Positions 12,541-25,475 of a stretch of DNA of 64,000 bases are shown here, piece after piece. The position numbers were made by a program, and so were the translations under genes. Each line of letters opens with the position of its first letter. Position 1 is the first letter of the stretch. Origin of the DNA: Epiperipatus broadwayi. Its lineage: Eukaryota; Onychophora; Udeonychophora; Euonychophora; Peripatidae. The DNA lies in NCBI GenBank assembly GCA_028023455.1, contig JAQFVV010012671.1:246001-310000 (forward strand), given 5' to 3'. The notes beneath the pieces are model-generated. The model saw only the letters and a list, made by a program, of their open reading frames with translations, had not been told where the DNA came from and made no database searches.

Positions 12541-13797
12541 CAGTGGCCTTCAATGTTTTCACACCTGCAGACCGGCAAAAATAAGGATAAGATTTCGCGG
12601 ACCGGCAAAAATAAGAATAAGATTTTGCGAACCAGCAAAAGTCTATAGATAAATTTTCTTAAAGATTTAAACTGCTTAGTCCTTAGATGAACATAATTGT
12701 TATAACTGACCAAAACAATCCACTAGTTACTGTGTATTGTAATGGTGTTGCTTACCTTCACATGCTGAACACTTTCTCGAGTTGCGCAGTCATACTGCTA
12801 CAGAAAACAGTACGTTCTCATTAATGTGCCTGCATTGCTATGTTTATTATTTCATTGTTAAAATATGCAAAAATAAAATGTTATTCATTTGAATGTTGGG
12901 AAATATCACAGCTAGTGTAATTACATGACAATGATTATGATAAATGTAATATCAGTATTTAATGTTAAATATACAAGATGAAATTATATGTATATGGAGT
13001 TTGTATACTAAAAAACTTTTTTTTTTTTTTAAATTTGAATTTTTTTTAGAAAAATAATACAAAATTTAATTCTACCCACCTCCCCCATAAACATCTGTGA
13101 TAACTAGAAAAATATATTAATTTATGTATGATTGATTAGATTTTGTTTTCATTCTGTTTTTTTTTTTTAAAATTGGGTAAAAATGAGATTAAAATAACAC
13201 CAGATTGTCACTGGGAAAATTGAGCTGAAAAGTTGTTTTGGTAAAGTGTCATATAGAAATAAAACAATCATTATCATTTTGCTATATAAAAAAAAAAAGA
13301 TAATAGATTTACATTATCGATGAAGGGAAATCATCATCAATGATCTATCTCCATTTTGTGAAGTTTACAATTTCAAAAAGAAGTGTCGCACACAATAAAA
13401 AGATGATACAAGTGCAATAAAAATTTTTGCTATATGTGACCAATAAATGAGCTGATGCAATACAGAAATGCCTACTATGTATAGAAATTGACATGTAAGG
13501 AGTGGTGCAATTATGAGATTGATGCTTTGTCTTCTAAAGATTGCATTTTCTGATAAATTCCTTTGATTATTATTTAGTAATTATAGTATTATCTAATAAT
13601 TTAAATAAAATTTTGATTTATAATTAATTTTATTTAAGCAATTGCAATGAAAAAATAAATAAATATTGTTTATATTAATTAAAAGTTTAAAATCTTATTA
13701 TTTTGTTATTACAAACTTTCCTGCCAGTCTAGCACGGACCGGCAGAAAACTTCTGTGGACCAGCACCAGTCCATGGACCAAGGGTTGAAGACTACTG
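12541..13797. mobile_element. hAT-type non-autonomous DNA transposon, 1,257 bp
   Basis: The ends are imperfect terminal inverted repeats that start CAGTGGCCTTCAA and, from the right, CAGTAGTCTTCAACCC, the usual form of hAT ends. Eight-base near-identical flanks give the target-site size known for hAT elements. Subterminal sequences are also partly inverted: the left side has gaccggcaaaa units and the right side has its complement near 13735. There is no transposase ORF, so it would have depended on a helper element. Several T runs interrupt the interior. Confidence 0.8.
12571..12641. repeat. subterminal 30-bp tandem repeat in the hAT element
   Basis: Two full units and a partial third unit, each beginning with a gaccggcaaaa-like block followed by taagataagattt-like sequence. 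Subterminal arrays of this kind are typical transposase-binding regions in hAT elements; that role is inferred. Confidence 0.65.
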
Positions 13798-13805
13798 GGC
13801 TACAG

Positions 13806-14860
13806 TATATGCTATATTTTGAAGAAAATATATTAGGCTTTAGTAACTCAAGAGCTATAAGCTATAAAGCTAATTTTTATTTCAGAGAAAAAATAGTAAT
13901 AAAATGTAAACACATATCTAGTTTAAAAAGTAATAAAAAAGATCACTAATAATTAATGGAAACATAAATATAAATAGATATGTAAGACTTAAAAAGTAAT
14001 GAAAAATAAATTCTGTAAAAAATAAAGGAAACTTTATTTTGACAATTTCAGTTTAAGTCTAATTCAATGAAGAAAGATTGCTTTACAGATAAATTACACT
14101 TAAACAGATAAAGATGGTAACTTAAAAGCAGTCTATAAAAGATTGCTTAAAGGCAATGCAAATGATTATTTTCAAGGCCAGATATAACTCATGGATTTAA
14201 AATAACAAAGAAAACTGTGTATTGTTAAAATCAAAGCATTAAACTATTTTAGGAAAAAACATATAGAATAAATATCTGAAGCTAATTACTGTGGAATGAA
14301 TGATCATAATTAGAAGATGGATCCTTATCATCAATGTAAAAATGCATTAGTCAAATGGATTTATTTTTACATTGGAATGATAGGAGTTTATCATAGAAAT
14401 CAAGCAAGGAGAAAACAGTATAAATAGTGCATGCAACAAAAGAATGCCATCATCAGCTTTTCTCCATTTATCAAGTGCTATTGTTGCTGTCATAAGTATC
14501 TTTGAGAAAAGCTGATGAAGTGTCCCTACTTTTCTGCAATGATGAAAGTGTCCCAGAGCCTGTGCCTCTGAAGGTGAAAGATAGCTGGCTAGGAAAAATG
14601 TTTATAGATCTCACCAGTCTTTTATTATTTGTGTATGCCTGAGCAATCCCAATGAGGATTGTGTTTTAAGTATTGTGAGTATAAATTTTTAGTATTCACT
14701 TAGGTCCACCATTATTGCAGTGACAATACTTGTTTTCTTGGTGGCAATTATAGCATTGAAAATTTAGAACTTTATATCAAGGACTAATTGTTAATGTGTA
14801 TATAAAGGAACTAATAAACACTATTTAATTAAATCTTAATTGAAGTTTATATATATATAT
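13806..14860. other. AT-rich spacer with one strong hairpin
   Basis: This has no gene. It holds a perfect 15-bp inverted repeat, 14450-14464 with 14504-14518, around a 39-nt loop. A short imperfect direct repeat (gatgaagtgtccc and gatgaaagtgtccc) follows from 14515. Its role is unknown. Confidence 0.45.
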
Positions 14861-15705
14861 TATAATGGTCAGGGTATTGGTGATCCTGCCATACAGGGCG
14901 CCACCAGGCTATTGGAACCTGGAAAATTTATATAGTAGGCAGATAAGTACTGTTATGATCTAATTTTTACATATATGTTTTATTCCGACCATCAGCCCAT
15001 GCTACTAGCTCAGGGAGCAGCAGAGATGATTTATAATATAAATTCTTATAAGTTTTAATAAAGATTTATATTCTCAAAATATATTAATATTTAAAAAAAT
15101 AAAATAAGCTACTGCCAGTAATTAACACACAAAACATTTATTGATGCACATATTTAAAAAATTCAAAAGAATTTTATTTTATCTAAAAAAAAAATAACAT
15201 TTTAATTTTAACATTTGTTATCAAACATTTTGCTTTTTGATTAGGTTTTTACCAAAGCAATTAACATTTTTTTGATTACGGAATAAGATTACAAGTTTTT
15301 AGAAAAATAATTAAAATATATATATATATACAAGTATGTCGGAACAATTACTTTATTTATTTTACTATATTCTAACGTGATCCATTTGTTCAATAAAGTT
15401 TGCTTTTTTCTATTTGAATTTTTCAGAGAAAAGCAAAATACATAAAATGACGTCATAAAAATATACAAAAAAAAAAAGATACATGAGTTTATTATCCGTG
15501 TACTTGTGTACAATATTTCTGTATCGATTTTATGTTACTTTAAATTGGTGTGTATTGGTATTTTAATGCTCAGACTCAACTTCCATTATTAATGTAGCAC
15601 ATTTATATATTTGTTGTGCTTAGTATATACAAATTTATATGTATATCTGCTGCAATATTCTTTACAGCAGATTTTGTGCATGGACATTTGATAATGCCTG
15701 GCATA
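14861..15705 (-). repeat. 3' LTR of minus-strand LTR retrotransposon
   Basis: This is an approximately 845-bp copy that aligns along its whole length with 17557-18392. On the minus strand it starts T-A-TGCCAGG, where the partner has TGTGCCAGG, and ends near CCATTATA. It is preceded on that strand by a polypurine tract at 15709-15719, which marks it as the 3' LTR. Confidence 0.8.
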
Positions 15706-15708
15706 ATA

Positions 15709-15719
15709 CCCCCCTCTCC
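15709..15719 (-). promoter_or_regulatory. polypurine tract
   Basis: GGAGAGGGGGG on the minus strand lies a few bases before the 3' LTR. This is the position and composition expected for the plus-strand DNA primer of an LTR retrotransposon. Confidence 0.75.
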
Positions 15720-17538
15720 AATGAGACTTTTAAATGGGTGTAACCATTTAAAGTCTTAAGTTCTTATTTATACAGATATTAACCATATTTTTCTAGTTTT
15801 TGTTTTCTTTCTTTTTTTTTTTGAAAGTCTAAAAAGCATGATGGATAACAGCAACAATATGACACCTCATCCCCCACAGCATCGCTATACTCAGCCAAAA
15901 CTGCATCAGCATCCCAATCCCCAGGGTCAGAGATAAAAAAAAACAGACTGCCAACATGGAGATACCTATCCTTTCTAGAACTCTGTGGCAGCCAAGCAAA
16001 GTCGAATGAACCACGAAAAATACTGACAGAATAATTATCAAACTTCACGGGTGCATCCATGCTCACTAACTTTTGGAGGCTGACAGGATATTTTGCAACT
16101 ACAGATGAAGGGCTTTGAGTTTATATATATAAGAAGAGTTGAAGTTAATGCTTCCCTGCTCTTTCTATATGAGACTTATGAGTACGTTTGCATTACCCCA
16201 AATGAGTCCCAGAGAATATTTTCTCTGCTAAAAGAATTGCTCACTTTTTTGCGTGGTGAAAAGTGTTCCTTCACCTGAGGCCACAGAGACTCCAGATCAC
16301 ACAGACATCTCCACCAACCCCTGCACATCCCCCATCTCCAAACCTCGAGTTCAAAAATTGCCGATACGAATCAACCTATACACCCAATGCCTGAGACAAA
16401 GTTCACAAGTAACCTACAAACACCTAACTTCAAAGACTCTTCTCTTTAATTGTCATCTTGGCAAGGGTGGTCTGAACCACGCACCTAACTATGCCCTATT
16501 CTAATCACCGATTATTTGTCTTTTCTATGCCCTGTTTCAAATATTTTGCCCCTTTATACCTACATCTATTTAACCTTATTTATCAACAAAAAAGAAAATC
16601 AAGTTTAACATACGAAACTTTATTTCGTTACACTAGTATTCAACACTCTACTTTATTTTACTTGCTTTTTTTTTAAAACAAAACAAAAAAAAAACTTCAA
16701 ATATAAGTTATTTTGAATCATTACGAAACTTTCATACGTTAAGCCAGTATTTAATAGTATTTTTTTTTCTAAACAAAAAAAAACAAATTTGAAGTATAAG
16801 TTATTTTAGATCATTACTTTTATTTGTAAAATATGTACTGAAATCCTCCAACCTACTTTTCCCCAACTCATTCATTTAATAATTTTTCTATACTTTATTT
16901 TTATTTCAATTGCACATGTTGATGCCAGTTTTTACTCAGATTAAATGGCAACTTTACTTATCTAAATAAAAATGTTAGCGACTCGGTTTAAAGTGAAAAT
17001 TGTTAAGCAATTATTAATATAAAAGAATCTGTACTCTGTATAACAAAATATCAACCTTCAATATAATACATGTATAATTATTTAAAATACCTTTCAAGTC
17101 TATTTTATTTATACAGTATATTTATAGAATGCAGTGTGTGCATTTGATTTATTGCTAACAATTTGAATCATAAATATATCTTAAATATCCGTCGCTACAA
17201 AGAATAAAACTATCATTGTGGACATGCAGATAAAATACTATATTTTAAATTATTTAAGAATAACTTTAAAAACATACATAGAGAGAGCAACGCAACCATG
17301 TTCATTTATACATCCTGTTGACTATACTATACATTTAAAAAAAAAAAAACTAACAAATTTTATATATCTTTTATATACATTTAACTTAGTTTTTACTTAC
17401 ATCTATATTAAGTTTATATAGAAATGCAGCATGTAATTTATTTTTACCATAATTTACATATTTATATAATTCAACTTGTTCTTTCCTCAATTGTACCACT
17501 TTTATATTTAAACCACATTGGCACCAGTTTTACTGTAT
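15720..17538 (-). mobile_element. internal region of minus-strand LTR element, no pol
   Basis: About 1.8 kb lies between PBS and PPT, far too short for gag-pol. The best minus-strand frame, 15779-16066 (95 codons), begins MSMDAPVKFDNYSVS and ends in a lysine-rich tail. I do not recognise it, and no RT, RNase H, protease or integrase motif was seen. The rest is AT-rich. An imperfect tandem repeat of about 110 bp lies at 16613-16818. The layout fits a non-autonomous LTR element that used the proteins of a relative. Plus-strand frames in the same place are probably shadows. Confidence 0.6.
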
Positions 17539-17554
17539 CCCATGTTGGGCACCA
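17539..17554 (-). promoter_or_regulatory. primer binding site
   Basis: On the minus strand TGGTGCCCAACATGGG begins two bases after the end of the 5' LTR. A TGG start, matching the CCA end of a tRNA, in this position is the hallmark of an LTR-element PBS. The cognate tRNA was not identified. Confidence 0.75.
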
Positions 17555-17556
17555 AT

Positions 17557-18392
17557 TATAACGGGGTATTAGTGATCCTCCCGTATCTGCCATACATGGT
17601 GCCACCAGGCTATTGGAACCTGGAAAATTTATATAGTAGGCAGATATGTACTGTTAAAATCTAATTTCTACATATGTGTTTTATTCCGATCATCAGCCCA
17701 TGCCACTAGTTCAGGGAGCAGCAGAGATGATTTATATAAATTCTTATAAGTTTAATAAAGATTTATATTCTCAAAATATATTAATATTTTAAAAAATAAA
17801 ATAAGTTACTGCCAGTAATTACCACACAAAACATTTATTGATGCACATATATAAATTCAAAAGAATTTTTTCTAAAAAAAATAACATTTTAATTTTAACA
17901 TTCGTTATCAAACATTTTGCTTTTTGATTAGGTTTTTACCAAAGCAATTAACATTTTTTTGATTACGGAATAAGATTACAAGTTTTTAGAAAAGTAATTA
18001 AAAAATATATATACAAGTATGTTGGAACAATTACTTTAATTATTTATTTTACTAATATGTTCCAACATGTGATCCATTTGTTCAATAAAGTTTGCTTTTC
18101 TCTATTTGAATTTTTCAGAGAAAAGCAAAATACATAAAATGTCATAAAAATATACAAAAAAAAAAATACATGAGTTTATTATACGTGTGCTTGTGTACAA
18201 TATTTCTGTGTCAATTTCATGTTACTTTAAATTGGTGTGTGTGAGTATTTTAATGCTCAGCCCCAACTTCCATTATTAATGTAGCACATTTATATATTTG
18301 TTGTGCTTAGTATATACAAATTTATATGTGTATCTGCTGTAATGTTTTTTACAACAGATTTTGTGCATGGACATTTGATAATGCCTGGCACA
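17557..18392 (-). repeat. 5' LTR of minus-strand LTR retrotransposon
   Basis: An approximately 836-bp copy that starts TGTGCCAGG on the minus strand and ends CCCCGTTATA, where TATA probably replaces TACA. It differs from the 3' LTR by small indels and scattered substitutions, so the insertion is not recent. The element is flanked by ATAT on both sides, a possible 4-bp target duplication that cannot be told from the local TA microsatellite. Confidence 0.8.
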
Positions 18393-19103
18393 ATATACAT
18401 ATATATATATAATATGTAAATAAATACATTTATTCTTATTTAATAGCATTTTGGATAATTAATAATTTTGTGATAATTGTTGGTAGTCAACTTCATAGCT
18501 GAATACCCTACAGTATATATTTGATATTCTTGTATTTGAAATATATTTGTCTTTAAAATCTATGTCTTATAATTTTTTGAATTGGTTTATTCTAATAATA
18601 AGCCCTTTCTATGTTCTCACTATATTGGTTATGTCCAACTAACCTGGGAATGAACCTCAACCATGCATGGAAGTTAGTCCACTACACACATTAATATTGT
18701 ATTTCAAAACTAATAGACCTGTACATAATTATATATAACAAAAGAGCTAAAAGATAGATCGGTACCATTATATCTTTTCATAATTGTTGACATTATATAA
18801 CTTAGTCAACGGTATTGATTTCTGTTTCAATTGCATATATATATTGTAATGGTCAAGATTGTATAATCAGTTAACCAGACTGAAAGGCCAATCAGGGACT
18901 CTCAACGAGCAGATACTGGGTTACCCCCATGCCCCTAGTTCAAATTCTTACATGAACTTTCTAGTGTGAACCACCTAATTAACATCACTAATGGCACACA
19001 GCTTCTCTTCTTCATATAGCATGACACAGATCAGGGTTAAAATATGGACTCTCTCTCAGGGTTTTTCTAATAGCTCTGGGCCATTGCCTTAGTATGCAAG
19101 TAT
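18393..19103. other. spacer, nothing firmly recognised
   Basis: A TA microsatellite lies at both ends. A block from 18848 starts tgtaatggtcaag, like an LTR start, but no partner copy or end was found. A gttcaaattc stretch resembles a polymerase III B box, without a convincing A box. Confidence 0.35.
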
Positions 19104-19922
19104 TGTAATAGTATGAAAGTAGAGCTGCTTTAACCTAACCTAGGCATGCAAGTAGAGGGGGTTCGACCTCATCTACTCCTCCAGATTGCTATTAAGTGAC
19201 TTACGTCACAAACCTTACTAGAATTTATTCTTAATGTATGCCTGGTGGTCAGAGAGAGATGAGCCCCCAAAAAGGAATTTGAACATGTATATAATGACCA
19301 GGTTTACTGAAGAAAACAATGCTATGGAATTTTAATAACAGTGAATGAAAGACAAAAGAAAAACTTTTTTATTTTACATCACAGAGTACATCGAATTGAT
19401 TAGTTGTACTGTAGGCTATTCCCCTGCAACCATTTCCAGATATAAAAGAAAGACCCTTTAAAAAACAAATTCACATTATAAATTGGGAATGTTTCTAGCC
19501 AGTGAATAGATTTCATGATTGAAAGTGAGGCAGACATGATTAACACTATGGTGAAAGTACATGGTTAGGATAGCCAGTCAAACTAACTAACATTTTTAGG
19601 AAAGCATTGAAATACTGCCCTTTGCTACTAACTAAAATTCAATAGTGCCCCCCTATAGATATTTTGAGTCTTGATTGAAACATTTCAATATATTTTGTAG
19701 AAAAGGTTTTTGAAATAAATATAAAATATTGTGGCCTAAGGTGATCAAATATTGTGGAAAATGATGAGTCTTGAGACACAATGCCACGAAGAGGCTAACA
19801 TGAGACTAGATAGCTCTCTACCTCTAAACTAAGTTAGAAAAAATGGAATTTGTTAACTAGCATGATCCAAATTCAGGAATGGAGTTTGTTGCTTATATCC
19901 AGTTATATACATATAAATATTT

Positions 19923-20168
19923 AAACCACTAAACATCACATGATCATAATCTGATGCCAGAAGGCTTAGTGCATAAAAGCCCTATCTAGTGCCTACTCAT
20001 CCAATATTCCCAGACTTGTTTCTGGCTTGTGGACATCATCAGTGGGGAGCCTTGGATCTGAGAGCACTGCATCTAGATAGGGATTTTATGCACTAAGCTT
20101 TCTGGTATCCATTGATTACTCTGATTGGCACAGGGTGGCACTACTGTATGGAGAGAGTTTTGCCTTGT
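19923..20168. mobile_element. hammerhead retroelement with 13-bp target duplication
   Basis: A 246-bp insertion inside copy A, flanked by catataaatattt at 19910-19922 and 20169-20181. Copy B keeps the unoccupied site with one such sequence at 37293-37305, which proves insertion with target duplication. The element is a compact foldback: cttagtgcataaaagccc on the left is answered by its complement at about 20085-20105. It carries one hammerhead motif. Blocks aaaccactaaacatcacatg and ggcactactgtatggaga also occur in the 57-kb element. There is no ORF. Confidence 0.85.
19998..20057 (-). ncRNA. hammerhead ribozyme, type I
   Basis: On the minus strand: CTGATGA, a stem II closed by weak pairs, GAAA, CAAG, TC and the returning strand TGGGAATATTGG. 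The outer part of stem I pairs CCAA with TTGG beyond an internal loop, as in natural type I hammerheads. All catalytic-core bases are present. Confidence 0.75.
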
Positions 20169-21290
20169 CATATAAATATTTGAAAGAGATGGGATCCAAT
20201 TTTATTAATCTTCATTATGACCCCGAGGCAGGTATATTAGCCTATGTAGACTTGGTGAAAAAAATGTTGAAATGTGCAGAGACATACCCACAGATACAAT
20301 ATAATACAAATATGGTCAAACAACCTTTAAATTTAAAAAAATCTTTAGTTGGTAAATGTATACAAAATATGAAAGTCTAACCAAGCAGAAAAAAAAATCC
20401 TTATAAAATAATTGTTTTTTTTTTTCACTAAAAACTAAATCACTTATGCAAAGGGGCAGATATGTGAAAAATTAGTTAATGTTCAGCCATTCTACCACAG
20501 AGTTAATACAAATTTTTTTCTAAAGCTTTAATATCGATAAATACGGGCAACTGTACTCTCTCTTTTACAGCTAGATGAAAAACTTGAAAGTTTAATGTTA
20601 TTTTATATTCTTTAAAAAATATATACATATGTATTTGTAATCTTTTGAATTAAAGAAAAACATATAGCAAAGAAACATAAGTAGGGATCTTCCTTTTTCT
20701 TTTCTAACAAAAAAAAAACTAAATCAAATCTTTAATCATTAAATCTCAAGTCCTATACCAATAAATTAGAACTTAATAGGTAACACTGCATTATTGATAA
20801 AAAGGGAATGGGGAGAGCTTGGGCTTTCTACATTTTGTTTTTTCTTTCTCTTTTTTTATATAAATAAAAACATATATATATGAAATACTTAATTATAGGA
20901 GTATAATGGCGATCAAATTTCAGTGAATTTTTTTTTTTTAAATTAAGATTCCTCATCACCATTATACATATTAAGCCCAACACCAATTACAATAGTTTAA
21001 AAAAGAAAAAAAAAACAAGTTATAAAATATCATTTACAAGAGGTAAGTGTATACATTTCAAATATATAAATAAATAAAATATTAAACCCATATATCTAGA
21101 TTTACTTTGAAAAAAGATAAACATATTTCACATAAGGGGATAGTTACTGGTAACTTCTGAAATTGTGAATGTCTTTAGTTAGATAGCTATATTAATATTC
21201 TAGTTCACATCTAGTACTGACAGTATATTAGAATTTTGGTCATCTACACATCCATCTTTTTATTTTTTATTGACTTTCCACCCTGGATAT

Positions 21291-24200
21291 TGAAATGGAA
21301 TCTGAGATTCAGATTATGTTTCACAATCCTATCCGTTCCCTCACCACCAAACTGGGATTCAAATCCCAGTCCTACATGTATATACATACCTATTTAGTTC
21401 TTTTTTTTAAATTTTGTATTCAAAATAAATGTTAACCAGAGATTTAATAATCTTGAATTAAATAAATCAATAATAATATTTCATATAAATTTAATAGGTC
21501 GTATATGTGCGTAAATCACATGAATATATTAAAAGTGATAGGGGATTAGGTATAAATTAATATTTATATTTGTATATGTTATATGAAAATGTATATTTAA
21601 AATTTTATATACTAAAAATACGTATGTATGTAATGGCGTAGGATGATGCAATCGGCTTGGTAGCTTGTAAAAGTATTCTAAACCAAAATCAATTAGCATG
21701 ATTAAATTTACAATCTCTATTAGTAATTTAAATAAATTTTATTAGCAAAACTTATCATTTGGTAAAAATCTATTTCTGAGCCAGAAATAGATTTAGAACA
21801 ATTGTTTTAAAAATACTAATCTGTTTGCATTGTTTTACACTACCTGATTAACAAAGGAGAAATTCCTTACTAAAAGCTGTTCTGCAGTATTCTTTTATAG
21901 TCACAGGTATTGCAACTTAATAACATTCCTTAGAAAAACCAGAGTCATATAAATAGGGCCCAAATTCAGTCATCAGGGAGAGTATGTAGATTCGTAAGGT
22001 ACCCACCAAACGAATATACGTCACTCAATTTTTTTCAAGAAACACCTCTCCATGACCAGGCCAACTCAACTCCATCCCGCTCGCCACTACTGATGAACAT
22101 CCATGAACCTGCTGCCATATTGTAAAAACCAACCAAGTGATCTGCTACCTGCTTTCCAAAGGTACGCTGTAAAGTGCTGCCTTTATGAACTCCGAACTTT
22201 CTCCTGATTAACTCTTAAAATGTGAAAGAATTTAATATTAATTATTTGTAACTTTTATAGTCTATTTTATTCTATAACCATTTTGATTAGCCTCATAATT
22301 TTTTTCATTTTTTAATTTAATGCAGCAATTATTTTATTAATATTTTATCTAATATATATATATTTTAAATGCTAAATGACATTTCAGTAAACCCCCACCC
22401 TCGCCAGTATAGTTATTTTTACCTTAGCTCCTCACATTAGATTGGAGTAATACTTAATTTTAATTAGTTTATTTTTGCTTTTAAAACTATAATGCTTGCT
22501 AGGTTGGGAGATTTTTTAAAAAAAAAATGTTTTACTAATTATTATACTTTTTGTGTAAACAACAGAGGGAGAAATAAAGTTTCACCTGTGATTAGTTTTA
22601 CGATTTATGCAATGATAATAATCTCCGTAAGAGCGCAATATTAATGCAAACAAATATGTTAAATATATATATTACTTTTTTATGTTTTTATTCTTGCCCA
22701 TCTTACCATATATATATATATATATATGAGTATTTTTCTTAAAGCACAACTTAGACTTAATTGTATACTATGTTATATGTATGTGGAGTTTTATTAAATA
22801 AGTGTAATGAAAAGGGGGAGGGGATTTAAAACTTTGGTTGGTATTAAAAATACTTTTCTAATAACGTCTTTTAAACTACGTTTAATAAATACGATCATAC
22901 CATTATCTTTGATGTTATTATTATAGGTTATATGCTTAATTATAGATATTTGACTAGTTATTAGTCCATCCCAAAGTGTTTGTTAGCATAGGTCATTCAT
23001 ATTATTAAGCTTTATCTAGAGACATGCGTCGGAACCCTCGAGTCATCTCATTTTCGTTTCAGGTCGTAAACAGGGTGATGAATGTCCCTGGACCATGTAT
23101 ATATATTCGCATAGCAATACATGGTATAATTCCAGCAAAGTTCAGCCCATTGCAATACCTTTGTCAACTGATTCCACAAAATGTGGGGTGGCAAGTCGGC
23201 TAGACTGTTTTCTATAATCTGATAAAATACCTCAAAATATTGGATCCGCAGATATTCGGCCATTATGCTAACACCACGACACTTTATATTAGATCCCTCT
23301 TTTCACAAAAGCTCAGGCCTATAAATATCTGTATCTAATATTATGGTCTAACTAAATGTATCTCATAAATTAAATAACTTTTGATGTGTCGCATAACTAC
23401 TCTCTATATATAATTTAGAGAAATAATCCCACATATGTTCATCATGCAAATAAAGTAAATAAATCTTTATTAAAAATTATTTTCTTATATATTAAATTTA
23501 TGATAGCTTGGTCGGTTAGTTAACCAACAATTATGTAACCCATCTTGGGATCAGTCAAGGTTGTGTTTTCGTTTGTAATTCAGGCGAATCATTATAATTG
23601 TACACTTTATAAATGCGCTAGATTAATTAAAATGTCATTATGCCGCATCAAAATTCTTCATAACTTATTTGTAAATACTTATGCTTAAGTGCGAGTAGGC
23701 ACAATATAACTTATTTGTAATATAATAATAATCACCATTTAATATAATTCAACTGTATATTTTTTTTATTTCCATTTGTTCGTTATTAAATATAATTTTA
23801 AAACTAAACATCTGATCATTGCTCATTGTTTAGTTAATTGATTTAGTTAAATTTTAAATGTCATGATTTGTGGAATGATGTAAGATCCCACTAAAGTTAA
23901 GCATAAGTGCTTGTCTGTCTTAAAATGTATATATGCATTTGTCATGATTTTCCCCTGAGTCTCTTTCTTTCTCCGATGTGCGATGTTGGTCGGTGGTGAA
24001 TTAAATATTCTAGTATCATCGGATTTGCTGCTCATAAGTAATTGAACCTGGAATCTGGGCATACAGGGCAGAGTTCATGATTGTTCCTGACACATGTATC
24101 TCACACATGATTGGATTCAAGATACTTTTGCCTAGATGCTAGATCTTGTTATGTGGACAGACAATTTTGACTGGTTCAATATCCATTACTAGCAGTAGGC

Positions 24201-25475
24201 ATTGGTCAGGCAAGATTTTTCTAGCACTCTACATTTTTTCACTACGTTATTCAGGCTCCAGCAAACAGGAAATGGTTGAGAGAGAGAAAAAGTCTACTCG
24301 GTCATATGAACTACAGCACCCATTTTAAGTTTTTCTTATAGCAGCTTATAATCTACAAGGCAGAGCTTTCACTGGTACAAGAGCGAGAACAAAGGAGAAG
24401 CTCTCAATTTATACTCACTCATTGGCTATCTTGCATTCCAATCCCATTGTTTTGCTATCTTATATTTAAAAATGGCCTTTTTAATTAATTATTTCTATCT
24501 AACTTGCAAACTTTTCTCTAATGAGTTTTGCAATTTCAGGAATTTCTCTTTCTTTTCTAAAATTAAAAACTTTATATTTATTTTATAAAATTTCTTGAAT
24601 GTATTTTTCTATTATTAAATGTTTTAAAGTTCCTATTTAATTTAATCTACATTCAATGTGGTTGGACTTAGCATCTTTAGTTAAACCACAGTGAATGGTG
24701 AAGCAAGTATATATAGATTTTTATATAATATGTGTAGCTTCATATTCCCAGAACCCATACAAAAAAAAACTGACCCTAGTTATCTTTGGTATGAAGTGGA
24801 GCAGTGATACAGGGGAGCCTTTTTGTTGTTTTAGGTATATTTATGAGGGAATAAACATTATGTGATCTTAATGTAGTTATCTTATTAAGGTATTTTTCTC
24901 TTTTCCTTTATTTTTTTATGGTCCATGAGTTTGTTCCATAAGGTATATCATTCCTATTGGTATTTTATTCACCCCTTTGATTATGTGATCCTTTTATGGA
25001 TGAATCTTCCTCTTTAGGATCTAGTATTTCCTCTATATTGTTTTGTGTTTGTTATCTGGCTGTCATATGGTTTTAATGCTCTTGGATTGGGCCGTGAGAC
25101 TTTTTTTATTCTCCAACAGAAAGGTGTTTTCTCCTAGTTTTTTTTTTAATATGACTGGCCTTGGAAATGTGTCTCTTGTATCATATAATGGTTTTTCTTA
25201 ATATGCAATGTGCCAGTGCTTGTGTTGTCAATGTTTCCAGACTAGTGAACAGGTTTGTGAAAATTTTAAAAGCATGGTGTGAAATATGCAGCTCTTTAGC
25301 ACTCCATGTAATTTTGTTTGTGATTCATTGTTCCACTGATGGTATATTTTTTTAACACAGTTTACATTTGTTAGACTCTGTGGGTTGTTGTTGCCAAAAT
25401 CTATTTTTTCTTTATAAAACACAAAGGTCCAATTGCATCCTGGATTAAATCTGGCATAGTGTGCAATGTATTGAA
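21291..25475. other. mixed AT-rich region without supported genes
   Basis: A perfect T-arm-like palindrome, ctgggattcaaatcccag, lies near 21354, but no full tRNA fold was found. 21970-22210 and 23030-23290 are less AT-rich than their surroundings and may be old repeat or exon pieces. The second has a 71-codon minus-strand frame with no known domain. 24178-24290 matches 39075-39180, a fragment of a shared unidentified repeat. Confidence 0.35.

Larger units (their letters stand above)
19104..21290 (-). repeat. long LTR-like repeat, copy A
   Basis: This aligns in the same orientation with 36480-39063 over about 1.9 kb once insertions are removed. The left edge reads TGTAATAG, so on the minus strand the repeat ends with ATTACA, as LTRs do. 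Because copy B is followed by a PBS and gag-protease remnants, copy A is best read as a solo or 3' LTR. A short frame shared with copy B, around 20190-20290 (DPEAGILAYVDLVKKML), looks protein-like but is unrecognised. The element at 19923-20168 is a later insertion. Confidence 0.55.

Noticed and set aside
12571-12641. CRISPR-like short tandem repeat
   Set aside because: The units are contiguous without spacers and lie inside a hAT element of an animal genome.
21340-21380. tRNA-like T arm ctgggattcaaatcccag
   Set aside because: No D arm, anticodon arm or acceptor stem could be placed around it, so it is not called a tRNA or SINE.
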